A stretch of DNA of 42,428 nt from JBOGFI01 sp050743365 (GTDB lineage Bacteria; Actinomycetota; Acidimicrobiia; IMCC26256; JACDBD01). The notes beneath the pieces are model-generated. The model had not been told where the DNA came from. It made no database searches and was given only the letters and a program-made list of their open reading frames with translations. Where the stretch lies: the NCBI GenBank assembly GCA_050743365.1, contig JBOGFI010000218.1:1-42428 (forward strand), written 5' to 3'. A program made the translations under genes and the position numbers. Shown here in pieces: positions 14,815 to 22,805 of this stretch (position 1 is its first letter; the number at the start of each line of letters is the position of its first letter).

Positions 14815-16355
14815 CACCCGTCTCGGCTCCCGCGTGCTCGCCAGCGCCGCCGGAAGGGCGGGCCGGAAGGTACCGGCAGGTCGCGCGACGCGGTCCATCC
14901 CGAGAGCGGCGCCGGGGCGCGGCGCAGCCAGCCCTGCCTGCTTCCGAGGTGGCCGGCGGCGCGCGCCACCGCGGTCGACACCCGGTAGCCGGACGGCGAG
15001 ACCCAAAGGCGCGCCCACGTCGCGAACCCGGCGCGACGGACGGCGCCGCGGGGGCCGGGCCGGGTCGGTAGGGACGCGTCCGCCGCCGGCCACGGGAACC
15101 CCTCGCCGGGGAGCCGTTCGTGCGGAGCGGCGGGCGCGATGACAGACGCTCGCGGCACCCCCGCATCTGGGCCCGTCACCGGGCCCGGGGTTCGCAGGTC
15201 GGCCCGCAGGCGCACCAGCAGGTCTGCCAGCGGGATCTCGACCGGGCAGGCCTCCGTGCAGGCGCCGCACAGCGTCGACGCATGCGGCAGGTCGCGCCCG
15301 TCCGTCCCCGCGCTGAGCAGGGGGGTGAGCACCTTGCCCATGGGCCCGCTGTATACCGAGTCGTAGGCGTGGCCCCCGACCTTGCGGTACACGGGGCACA
15401 CGTTGAGGCACGCGCCGCAGCGGATGCAGGCAAGCATCTCTTCGTAGGGCGTGCCCAGCAGGTCGCGGCGGCGGTTGTCGAGGAACACCACATGGAGCTG
15501 CTCGGGACCGTCGGGCTCGCCCGGCCGACGCGGCCCGGTCACCATCGACAGGTAGTTGGACAGACGCTGGCCGGTCGCGCTCATCGTGAGCAGCGGCAGC
15601 ATCGTCGCGAGATCGGCGAAGCGGGGGACGACCTTCTCGATCGGCATGACGCAGACGTGCACGCGGGGCAGCGAGGTGCAGAAGCGGCCGTTGCCCTCGT
15701 TGGTGACGACGACGATCGTGCCGGTGTCGGCGGCGACGAAGTTGGCGCCGGTGATGCCCATGTCGGCTGCGAGGAAGCGGCGCCGCAGGTGGCGCCGGAC
15801 CCACTCGGTGAGCGCGTCACGGTCGGCGGGCAGCGGCTCACCAGCCTCGCGCGAGAGCACCGCGGCCACCTGCCGGAGGGTCTTGTGGATCACCGGAGTG
15901 ATGATGTGGGAGGGTCGCTCGCCCGCGACCTGGACGACGTACTCGCCGAGATCGGTCTCGACGGTCTCGATGCCGGCCGCTTCGAGCGCGTCGGAGAGAT
16001 CGATCTCCTCGGTCGCCATCGACTTCGCCTTGACGACCCGGCGCACGCCTTCGCGCCGAGCGATGTCGAGGACGGCGCGCCGCGCCTCCTCGGGGGTGGC
16101 GCAGCGCTGGACGGTGGCGCCGAGGCCCTCGAGGGTCGCCTGGAGGCGGTCGAGCCAGCCGTCGAGGTCGGCCAGGGTCTCGCGCCGGATGGCGGCGGCG
16201 CGGTCCTTCAGGTCGCCGTGGCGGTCGGCGACGGCTCGCGCCGTGTGGAGGCGGATGTCGAGGTTGCGCAGGGCACCCTGGAGCTCGGTGTCGGCGACCG
16301 CGACCGCGGCCCGCTCCTTGAGGTTCCTCCCTGGCGTGACCAGCCCGTGGCTCAT
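14811..16355 (-). CDS. lutB: Lactate utilization iron-sulfur protein B
   Basis: 514 residues. An N-terminal LUD domain (about 70-300, with VKAKSMATEEIDL, GANFVAADTGTIVVVTNEGN) is followed by two 4Fe-4S motifs, CIRCGACLNVCPVY and CGACTEACPV, and a C-terminal region. This is the domain order of LutB/YkgF. It passes electrons from lactate oxidation through its clusters. The last 120 or so residues are rich in Arg, Pro and Ala and look longer and less conserved than in Bacillus LutB (about 476 aa). ATG 16355 overlaps the lutA stop as ATGA. Confidence 0.93.
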   Translation of the reverse strand: MSHGLVTPGRNLKERAAVAVADTELQGALRNLDIRLHTARAVADRHGDLKDRAAAIRRETLADLDGWLDRLQATLEGLGATVQRCATPEEARRAVLDIARREGVRRVVKAKSMATEEIDLSDALEAAGIETVETDLGEYVVQVAGERPSHIITPVIHKTLRQVAAVLSREAGEPLPADRDALTEWVRRHLRRRFLAADMGITGANFVAADTGTIVVVTNEGNGRFCTSLPRVHVCVMPIEKVVPRFADLATMLPLLTMSATGQRLSNYLSMVTGPRRPGEPDGPEQLHVVFLDNRRRDLLGTPYEEMLACIRCGACLNVCPVYRKVGGHAYDSVYSGPMGKVLTPLLSAGTDGRDLPHASTLCGACTEACPVEIPLADLLVRLRADLRTPGPVTGPDAGVPRASVIAPAAPHERLPGEGFPWPAADASLPTRPGPRGAVRRAGFATWARLWVSPSGYRVSTAVARAAGHLGSRQGWLRRAPAPLSGWTASRDLPVPSGPPFRRRWRARGSRDGW

Positions 16356-17119
16356 CGTGTCACGTCGCGCTCGCTCGGCGGCAGGGGCAGGCCGGCTGCG
16401 AGCAGGTCGGCGAGGTGGACGGGTCGGGGGCCGGCGCCGGTGCGTCGCCGGCGTCCCTCGAGATGCATGAGGCACGCCTGGTCGCAGCTCACGAGGAAGT
16501 CGGCGCCGGTGGCGCCGGCGTGACGCAGCTTGTCGTCCGCGAGCGGACCCGAGATCTCACCGTGCTTGGCCGCGAACGTACCTCCGAAGCCGCAGCAGGT
16601 CTCGGGCTCCTCCATCTCGACCAGGGTCGCATGCGCGGCTTCAAGGAGCCGGCGCGGCGCGGCCTTGACCCCGAGGTTGCGGAGCATGTGGCAGGCGTCG
16701 TGCAGCGTGACCCGCCCGTCCACGCGGGCGCCGAGCTCGACGCGGCCGAGCTCGTCGACGAGGTACTGGCTCAGCTCGAAGGTCCGGGCCGCGAGCGCGA
16801 CGGCACGGGCGCGCCAGTCACCGGTGAGGAGCCGCGGGTACCAGTGGTGCACCATCGCCGCGCACGATCCCGACGGCGCGACCACGGCGTCGAAGGGCTC
16901 GAACACCTCGATGAGATGTCGCGCCAACACGGCGGCGGCCTCCGGCTCACCCGAGTTGGCGGCCGGTTGACCGCAGCACGACTGCGCCTCGGGGAACGCG
17001 ACCTCGCAGCCGGCCGCCTCCAATAGCCGCACCGACGCGACGCCGGTCTCGGGGAACACGTTGTCGACGACGCACGTCACGAACAAGGCGACCTTGCCCG
17101 GTCGCGGCGAGGCAGGCAT
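16352..17119 (-). CDS. lutA: Lactate utilization protein A (CCG-domain Fe-S oxidoreductase)
   Basis: 255 residues with two CCG cysteine motifs: FPEAQSCCGQPAANSG near residue 45 and PETCCGFGGTFAAKH near residue 180, each with distal conserved Cys (CVVDNVFPE, HDACHMLRN). This is LutA/YkgE, the subunit resembling the C-terminal domain of GlcF, seen also at the left window edge. ATG 17119 or GTG 17122 could be the start; both sit in the junction GTGATG with the nagA stop. The C-terminal tail is basic. Together with lutB and lutC it makes a full L-lactate oxidation complex. Confidence 0.92.
   Translation of the reverse strand: MPASPRPGKVALFVTCVVDNVFPETGVASVRLLEAAGCEVAFPEAQSCCGQPAANSGEPEAAAVLARHLIEVFEPFDAVVAPSGSCAAMVHHWYPRLLTGDWRARAVALAARTFELSQYLVDELGRVELGARVDGRVTLHDACHMLRNLGVKAAPRRLLEAAHATLVEMEEPETCCGFGGTFAAKHGEISGPLADDKLRHAGATGADFLVSCDQACLMHLEGRRRRTGAGPRPVHLADLLAAGLPLPPSERDVTR
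16364..16386 (-). repeat. 23-base exact repeat, copy 1 (inside lutA)
   Basis: Starts GTCGCGCTCGCTCGGCGG on the plus strand and is identical over 23 bases to 31945-31967 in the arc-dop gap. Here it encodes the C-terminal tail of LutA; there it is non-coding. Matched by eye. Confidence 0.55.
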
Positions 17120-18249
17120 CACGCCGAGGGTACGCCGCCGTAGGCGAGCTCACCGCCGAGCCACACCGCGCGGACGGTGAGCGACGAGCGGTCGAGCGCC
17201 ACCACGTCGGCGCGTGCGCCGGGCGCAAGCCGCCCGCGACCAGCGAGACCCAGCACCTCGGCCGGGATTGTCGATGCCATCTCGATGGCGCGCTCAACGG
17301 GCACGCCGAGGCTCACCACGTTGCGCACTGCCCGGTCCATCGAGAGCGTCGAGCCGGCGAGGGTGCCGTCGGGCAGCCGGGCGGCGCCGTCGCGCTGGGC
17401 GACGCGAAGCCCCCCGACCGTCCCCGCCCCGGCGGCCACGGCATCGGTCACGAGCGCGACCGAGCGCTTGCGGGCGATGGCCGTGCGGAGAGCCGCCGGG
17501 TGCACGTGCACGAGGTCGGCGATGAGCGTGGGGGTGAGGCGGTCGTCGTCGAGCGCCGCCCCCACCAGCCCCGGTTCCCGGTGGTGGAACGCCGCCATCC
17601 CGTTGAAGAGGTGCGTGACGACCGTGGCACCGGCATCGGCGGCCGCGAGCGCATCGGCGTACGAGGCGGTCGAGTGCCCGAGCGCGACCACGACCCCGCG
17701 GGCGGTGAGGGCGCGCGTGGCGGCGAGCCCGGGGTCGGCCTCGGGGGCGAGGGTGACCATGGCGACCAGGCCCGGGTGGGCGTCCAGGAGCTCACCGAGC
17801 CACCCCGCGTCGGCCGGGCGGATGAGGGCGATCGGGTGCGCGCCGGGCGCCCCGCCGAGGAACGGGCCCTCCAGGTGCACACCCAGGACCTGCGGCCCGC
17901 CGCCGGCCCGAGTGGCCCGCACCGCGGCGACGCGCTCGAGCGCGGTTGCGTAGGCGTCGAGGGGGGCGGTGACGAGCGTCGGGCAGTAGCCGGTCGTCCC
18001 GCAGCCGAGCAGCGCGTCACCGGCGCGTCGCCAGCCGTCCTCGTCGGTGGCGGCAAAGTCGACGTCACCGACCCCGTTGACCTGAAGGTCCACGAGCCCG
18101 GGCGCCAGGAGCGAGTCGCCCAGGTCCAGCGCGCGCCGGGGCGGGCGCCCCCGGCCCACCTCGGCGATGACGGGACCATCCAGGACCACCCAGCCCTGCT
18201 CGGGGGGACCCGGCGGGCACACACCGTCCGCGGCGACGGCCAGCGTCAC
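17119..18249 (-). CDS. nagA: N-acetylglucosamine-6-phosphate deacetylase
   Basis: 376 residues of the amidohydrolase superfamily. Metal and catalytic features include GLVDLQVNGV (51-60), GVHLEGPFLG with Glu127, GAHP, GHS (191-193), THLFNGM (212-218) and LVTDAVAAG containing the catalytic Asp. It converts GlcNAc-6-phosphate to glucosamine-6-phosphate and acetate. The N-terminal beta-sandwich has the usual LAPGLVDLQVNG return. GTG 18249 overlaps the glycosyltransferase stop as GTGA. With the upstream GH84 gene it suggests turnover of GlcNAc-containing polymers; no nagB or GlcNAc kinase is in the window. Confidence 0.93.
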   Translation of the reverse strand: MTLAVAADGVCPPGPPEQGWVVLDGPVIAEVGRGRPPRRALDLGDSLLAPGLVDLQVNGVGDVDFAATDEDGWRRAGDALLGCGTTGYCPTLVTAPLDAYATALERVAAVRATRAGGGPQVLGVHLEGPFLGGAPGAHPIALIRPADAGWLGELLDAHPGLVAMVTLAPEADPGLAATRALTARGVVVALGHSTASYADALAAADAGATVVTHLFNGMAAFHHREPGLVGAALDDDRLTPTLIADLVHVHPAALRTAIARKRSVALVTDAVAAGAGTVGGLRVAQRDGAARLPDGTLAGSTLSMDRAVRNVVSLGVPVERAIEMASTIPAEVLGLAGRGRLAPGARADVVALDRSSLTVRAVWLGGELAYGGVPSA

Positions 18250-18962
18250 CGGCGCGGCTCGCGCCACAACGCGACGCGAAGGCGCACGAGCCCGAGCAGC
18301 GTGCGCGGCACGCGGCGCCAGATCGGGGTCCGTGAAGGGCGGAGCTCCCCGACCGTCACCGGGAGCTCGGCGGTGACCAGGCCGGCCCGCACTGTCCGCA
18401 GGATCAACTCGGTGTCGAACAGGTCGCGTCGGAAGCGACACCGGCGCGCGAGCGGCTCGACCGCCTCGCGCCGCAGCACCTTCATTCCGTGCGTGTCGGA
18501 GACCCGCAGGCCGAAGCCGATCCGCAGCAAGGTCGCGAAGACCGCGGTCACGACGCGGCGCGGCCACGGCCGCGTGTCGCGCGCCCCGGCGGCCCGCTTC
18601 GACGCGATGACCACGTCGGGCCGCCTCGGCCCTGGGCCGCACTCGAGCAACGCCAGCGCCTGCTCGAGGAACCCGAGGTCGTAGTAGTCGACGTCGAATG
18701 TGACGACGATGTCACCCGTTGCGGCGAGGATGCCGGTCCGGAGCGCGGCGCCGTAATCGGCGGTGGGGAAGGTGAAGACGCGCAGCTCGGGGAGGTCGCG
18801 GGCCAGGCGGGTTGCGAGCGCGGGCGTGCCGTCCCGCGAGCCGTTCTCGACCGCGAGAAGCTCGAACGGACGCTGCCAGGCGCGTAGACCGGCCGCGACC
18901 GCCCGAATCGAGGGCCCGAGGAGGTCGATCTCGTTGTGCGCCGGCATCACGATCGAGAGCAC
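18246..18962 (-). CDS. Family 2 glycosyltransferase (soluble)
   Basis: 238 residues with the GT-A fold: LSIVMPAHNE at the N-terminus, AVENGSRDGT for nucleotide binding, YGAALRTGILAATGDIVVTFDVDYYD with a DxD metal-binding motif, and a C-terminal domain with DTHGMKVLRREAVEPL and FDTELILR. It resembles the catalytic domain of polyprenyl-phosphate sugar transferases but has no C-terminal membrane helices. GTG 18962 starts 7 nt after the GH84 stop. The sugar donor and acceptor cannot be told from the sequence; its place between a GlcNAc hydrolase and nagA hints at an amino-sugar role. Confidence 0.85.
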   Translation of the reverse strand: MLSIVMPAHNEIDLLGPSIRAVAAGLRAWQRPFELLAVENGSRDGTPALATRLARDLPELRVFTFPTADYGAALRTGILAATGDIVVTFDVDYYDLGFLEQALALLECGPGPRRPDVVIASKRAAGARDTRPWPRRVVTAVFATLLRIGFGLRVSDTHGMKVLRREAVEPLARRCRFRRDLFDTELILRTVRAGLVTAELPVTVGELRPSRTPIWRRVPRTLLGLVRLRVALWREPRR

Positions 18963-18969
18963 GGAGCAG

Positions 18970-20547
18970 CTACCCGAGCCGGGCGTCGGGGAACGGAAGG
19001 CCGCCGGCGGCGCGGCCGAGGCGCGTCGACAGCGGGCCGCACTCGACGAGCACCTCGGCGTTCGAGCTCCGGCTCACCCTGGCGTCGCCCGGCGGCAGCG
19101 CGCTCCAATCCCGGTACTGCTCGAGCGCGAGGCGGCACACACGGTCGATGGCGGAGCCGTCCTCGACCACCGCCAGGTCGACGTCGAGGCCCGGCCGTCC
19201 GTCGGATAGCTGGATCACCGCCGGGTAGACGGCGAACCGCGGGCCGAACACGACGCGGTCGCCCGCGCTCATCGCCGCGCTCCACGCCAACACGAGCCCG
19301 AACACGTGCATCAGCGCGAGCTCGGCGTTGGGCGCGAGCGCCGATGACGCCGCCGGCGCCCCCAGCGGCGAGGCGACGGGTCGGAGCTGCTGGAGCAGCC
19401 GGAGGGCGGCGAGGCCCGCGCCCGCCTCGGCACGGCCCTGTCCGAGCCAGGGCTCGAGCTCCCGGCCCAGCTGGTCGGACGGCGAGTCCGACCACGCCCG
19501 GGCTGCCTCCCGCACTGCGAGGAAGTGGTCGCGCAACTCGGCAACCGGCGGGATCCAGTCGGGACCGGTGATCGTCTCCGCCACCGCGGCCACCAGCCGG
19601 TGCGCAACGAGGTGCGCCGCGGGCAGCAGCGGCCCGTCCTCGCACGCCGCGGCCAGCGCTCCCAACGCAGGTGCACGTACGCCTCCCACGTTGTCGACGG
19701 CGCGCCGCCACGAGGCGCCGGCGTCGTAGCTCGAGGGGTCGGCAAGGTAGTCGGCAGCGGTTGCGAGCGCGACCCTCGAGGCATGTGCCTGGGTCATCGG
19801 GTTGCAAAGCACCCCGCCGAGCTCGTCCGAGAGCTCGGCGGCCCGGCCGCGGTACGGCCCCAGGTGGAGCGAGCGCTCCATGGGCCCGTCGTTGACCGGG
19901 TAGTTGTCCCAGAGCAGAGCCTTTCGGCCGCCGAGGGCTGAGGCCCAGGCGCGAGCCTCGCGGGCGCTGATCGTGGGGGAGCAGACCGTCGGCCCCGTCC
20001 ACATGACGTCCACGGCGGCGGGGAGGCCGGCGCCGAGATCACGGAGGTAGGGGGTCGGGCGCGTGCCCACGTACTCGGTGGGGACCAGCGTCAGCCGGAC
20101 GTCCGGGCGGTGGTTCGACAGCGCGTCGAGCAGCCACGTCGCGAGCACAGCCTGCTCGGCGGCCAGCCCGGGCCGGGTCGGGATGTCGTCGAGGGCGAGC
20201 ACGACCCAGCCCACGCCCTGGTCCAGGATCGGCGCGACCTTGGCGAGGAGGGCCTCACGGTCATGGGAGGCCGCGTAGTCGACGTCGAGCCCGGGGGAGA
20301 TCGCGAATCCGAACTGCACGCCGCACTCGGCTGAGCGGGTTGCGAGCACGCGAAAGTGAGACGACTCGTGCTCGTTGTACGGCTCGCGCCACCGGTCGCG
20401 GTGTTTTGGGTCGCTCTTGGGCGCGTACACGTATGCGTTCATCCCGTGCTCGGCGACGAACTCGATCAACGCGACGCGCGCCTCCGGCGCCCACGGCGGC
20501 CCGTAGAAGCCCTCGATCACGCCGCGGACAGGGAGCGGTCGGGGCAC
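18970..20547 (-). CDS. GH84 family beta-N-acetylglucosaminidase (O-GlcNAcase-like)
   Basis: 525 residues. GVIEGFYGPPWA (9-20), NAYVYAPKSDPKHR (37-50) and LALDDIP with the catalytic pair Asp120-Asp121 are the GH84 signature, and WDNYPVND downstream is also typical. GH84 enzymes use substrate-assisted catalysis to remove terminal beta-GlcNAc; bacterial members act on glycans, and related human OGA acts on O-GlcNAc proteins. No signal peptide is visible, so the enzyme looks cytoplasmic, unlike many GH84 hexosaminidases. The GTG start at 20547 lies 6 nt behind TAGCCT and begins a six-gene operon through lutC. The C-terminal 250 residues are helical. Confidence 0.9.
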   Translation of the reverse strand: MPRPLPVRGVIEGFYGPPWAPEARVALIEFVAEHGMNAYVYAPKSDPKHRDRWREPYNEHESSHFRVLATRSAECGVQFGFAISPGLDVDYAASHDREALLAKVAPILDQGVGWVVLALDDIPTRPGLAAEQAVLATWLLDALSNHRPDVRLTLVPTEYVGTRPTPYLRDLGAGLPAAVDVMWTGPTVCSPTISAREARAWASALGGRKALLWDNYPVNDGPMERSLHLGPYRGRAAELSDELGGVLCNPMTQAHASRVALATAADYLADPSSYDAGASWRRAVDNVGGVRAPALGALAAACEDGPLLPAAHLVAHRLVAAVAETITGPDWIPPVAELRDHFLAVREAARAWSDSPSDQLGRELEPWLGQGRAEAGAGLAALRLLQQLRPVASPLGAPAASSALAPNAELALMHVFGLVLAWSAAMSAGDRVVFGPRFAVYPAVIQLSDGRPGLDVDLAVVEDGSAIDRVCRLALEQYRDWSALPPGDARVSRSSNAEVLVECGPLSTRLGRAAGGLPFPDARLG

Positions 20548-20552
20548 GGCGG

Positions 20553-20559
20553 TAGGCTA
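20553..20559. promoter_or_regulatory. Symmetric -10 element, predicted bidirectional promoter
   Basis: TAGGCTA reads as TAGGCT on the plus strand and TAGCCT on the minus strand. On the minus strand it ends 6 nt before the GTG of the GH84 gene (leaderless); on the plus strand it lies about 32 nt before ATG 20591 of the acyl-CoA synthetase. TANNNTA symmetry is a known cause of divergent transcription from one element. Confidence 0.5.
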
Positions 20560-20590
20560 CCGGCGCATTTCGCGCGCTTCGGGGGTGTCG

Positions 20591-22147
20591 ATGTCGCAGA
20601 TGCCGGACCCGCTCCGGCTCCATGCCGAGGCCAACGGCGACCAGCCCGCGGTGATCGTCGACGCCGAGGGCGGGGTGCGACCGCAGACGATCACGTTCGC
20701 CGATCTCAACCGCGACGTCAACCGGCTGGCGGGCGCGTTCGCAGTGCTGCGGGCGCAACCGGGCGAGCGCCTGGTGTGGTGCGGACCGAACTCGCCCGAG
20801 GTCCTGGTGACGATCCACGCGGCGCGCAAGGCCGGGCTCGTGGCCGTCCCCCTCTCGTACCGCTTCAACGCCGACGAGATGCGGTACGTGATCGATAACT
20901 CAGACGCCACCCTCGTCGTCGTCGATGCCGAGCAGGCGCCGCTGGTGGCGGAGGTCCGCGATCGGATCCCCCAGGTCAGGGCGGTCGTGGTCTTCGGCGG
21001 CGACGTGCCCCCGGGTTGCGAGCGCTGGGACGACCTACTGGCGGACCGGCCCGACGACGAGCCTACGACGAGCACCTCAGCGGCGGGCGCGGCGATGATC
21101 TACACGTCGGGCACTACCGGCAAGCCCAAAGGGGCGTTACGCAGCTCGACCGACGCCGCGCTCGTCATGGTGCTGCTCGGAGAGCTGGGCCTCGCGCCGG
21201 GGCGCGAGGTCCATCTGACCACGGGACCCCTGTACCACTCGGGGCCGCTCGCCTTCGCCTCGCTCGCGCACACCCTGGGCAGCCCGATCGTGCTGTTGCG
21301 CAAGTTCGACGCCACCGCCTGGCTGCACCTCGTCAAGCAGCACCGGGTCACCAACACGTTCTCCGCCCCGACCCAGCTCAAACGGATCGTCAGCCTCCCG
21401 CCGGCCGAGCTCGAGCGCGCCGACGTCTCGTCGATGCACTGCCTCATCGCGAACGCCGCGCCGGTGCCGTACGCGCTGAAGCAGGAGGTGATCGAGAAGC
21501 TGGGCGACTGGTTCCTCTACGAGGTCTACGGCTCGACGGAGCTCGGCATCCTCACCGTGCTCAAGCCCCAGGACCAGCTGCGCAAGCCGGGCTCGTGCGG
21601 CAAGACCTACGGCGGCCAGGAGTACAAGATCGTCAAGGACGATGGCACCGAAGCGGGGGACGGCGAGCCCGGTGAGCTCTTCGTCCGCAGCCCGTTCGCG
21701 ATGGACGGCTACCACCGCACCAGCGAGCAGCTCACCCAGCTCGACGACAGCGGCTGGAAGTCGGTCGGCGACGTGGCGTACGCCGACGACGAGGGCTACC
21801 TCTACATCTCCGACCGCAAGAAGGACATGATCATCTCGGGCGGCGTCAACATCTACCCGGCCGAGATCGAGGGGGTGCTCTACGGGCACCCGCAGGTGCT
21901 CGACGCGGCGGTCTTCGGCATCCCCGACGACGAGTGGGGCGAGAGCGTGTACGCGGTCGTCCAGGCGAAGCCGGGCGAGTCGATCGACGTGAACGAGCTG
22001 CGCGCCTTCGTGGACGACCGCGTCGCCGGCTACAAGCGGCCCCGCACCTACGAGCTGCGCGACGAGCTCCCTCGCACCGACTCCGGCAAGCTGCTCAAGC
22101 GCGTGCTGCGCGACCAATTCTGGGGCGACCGGGCCAGCGCGGTCTGA
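20591..22147 (+). CDS. AMP-forming acyl-CoA synthetase (fatty-acid/aryl-CoA ligase family)
   Basis: 518 residues of the ANL superfamily. YTSGTTGKPKG at 171-181 is the AMP-binding P-loop, YEVYGSTELG is the A5 motif, GWKSVGDVAYADDEGYLYISDRKKDMIISGGVNIYPAEIE holds the hinge, and the C-terminal RTDSGKLLK carries the catalytic lysine. It activates a carboxylic acid through an acyl-adenylate and forms the CoA thioester. The substrate is unknown. GTG 20585 and ATG 20600 are alternative starts; ATG 20591 is chosen for the G-rich stretch just before it. Downstream ADP-forming ligase subunits follow after 7 nt. Confidence 0.9.
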   Translation: MSQMPDPLRLHAEANGDQPAVIVDAEGGVRPQTITFADLNRDVNRLAGAFAVLRAQPGERLVWCGPNSPEVLVTIHAARKAGLVAVPLSYRFNADEMRYVIDNSDATLVVVDAEQAPLVAEVRDRIPQVRAVVVFGGDVPPGCERWDDLLADRPDDEPTTSTSAAGAAMIYTSGTTGKPKGALRSSTDAALVMVLLGELGLAPGREVHLTTGPLYHSGPLAFASLAHTLGSPIVLLRKFDATAWLHLVKQHRVTNTFSAPTQLKRIVSLPPAELERADVSSMHCLIANAAPVPYALKQEVIEKLGDWFLYEVYGSTELGILTVLKPQDQLRKPGSCGKTYGGQEYKIVKDDGTEAGDGEPGELFVRSPFAMDGYHRTSEQLTQLDDSGWKSVGDVAYADDEGYLYISDRKKDMIISGGVNIYPAEIEGVLYGHPQVLDAAVFGIPDDEWGESVYAVVQAKPGESIDVNELRAFVDDRVAGYKRPRTYELRDELPRTDSGKLLKRVLRDQFWGDRASAV

Positions 22148-22154
22148 CCGACGC

Positions 22155-22805
22155 ATGACGCACGTGCTGTCGGAGGCCGAGTCGAAGCGCGTCCTCGCCG
22201 CGCACGGCATCCCGGTGCTCGACGAGCGCACGACCACGACCCCGGACGGAGCGGTGGCGACAGCCGCCGCGCTCGGGTACCCGGTGGTCGTCAAGCTGTG
22301 CGGCCCCGGTATCGCGCACAAGACGGAGCGCGGGCTCGTCCGGCTCGCCCTCGCGGACGCGGGCGCGGTCCGCGGGGCCGGCACCGAGCTCCTGGCGGCC
22401 GCCGTTCCGACCGACGGCCCGGTGGAGCTGCTGGTGGCACCCATGGTGCGGGGGGCACGCGAGCTGATTGCCGGCGTCCACGCCGACCCCCAGTTCGGCC
22501 GGTGCGTGATGGTCGGCGTGGGCGGGATCCTGGCCGAGGCGGTCGGCGACGTCGCCTTCCGGCTCGTGCCCCTCGAACGGGTCGACGCCGAGGAGATGCT
22601 CGAGGACCTCGCGACCGGCGCCGTGCTCGACGAGTTCCGGGGCGAGCCACCCGCCGACCGCGAAGCCGTCGCCGAGGTGTTGCTGGGGCTGTCGCGGCTC
22701 GCCCAGCAGGAGCCGGCGTTGGTGTCGGTGGACGTCAACCCGATGATCCTGGTGGACGGGAAGCCAGTGGCGGTCGATGCCCTCGTCGAGGTCGAACGCT
22801 CGTGA
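22155..22805 (+). CDS. ATP-grasp (beta-type) subunit of ADP-forming acyl-CoA synthetase
   Basis: 216 residues. LSEAESKRVLAAHGIPV, VVVKLCGPGIAHKTERGLVRLAL and ELIAGVHADPQFGRCVMVGVGGILAEAVGDVAFRLVPL are the ATP-grasp motifs of acetate-CoA ligase beta subunits, ending in VDVNPMILVDGKPVAVDALV. It handles ATP and phosphoryl transfer while the alpha subunit binds CoA. Its stop overlaps the alpha-subunit GTG by GTGA. The two-gene order beta then alpha is found in archaea and many bacteria. The substrate, from acetyl to aryl or branched acyl, is not determinable. Confidence 0.88.
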   Translation: MTHVLSEAESKRVLAAHGIPVLDERTTTTPDGAVATAAALGYPVVVKLCGPGIAHKTERGLVRLALADAGAVRGAGTELLAAAVPTDGPVELLVAPMVRGARELIAGVHADPQFGRCVMVGVGGILAEAVGDVAFRLVPLERVDAEEMLEDLATGAVLDEFRGEPPADREAVAEVLLGLSRLAQQEPALVSVDVNPMILVDGKPVAVDALVEVERS

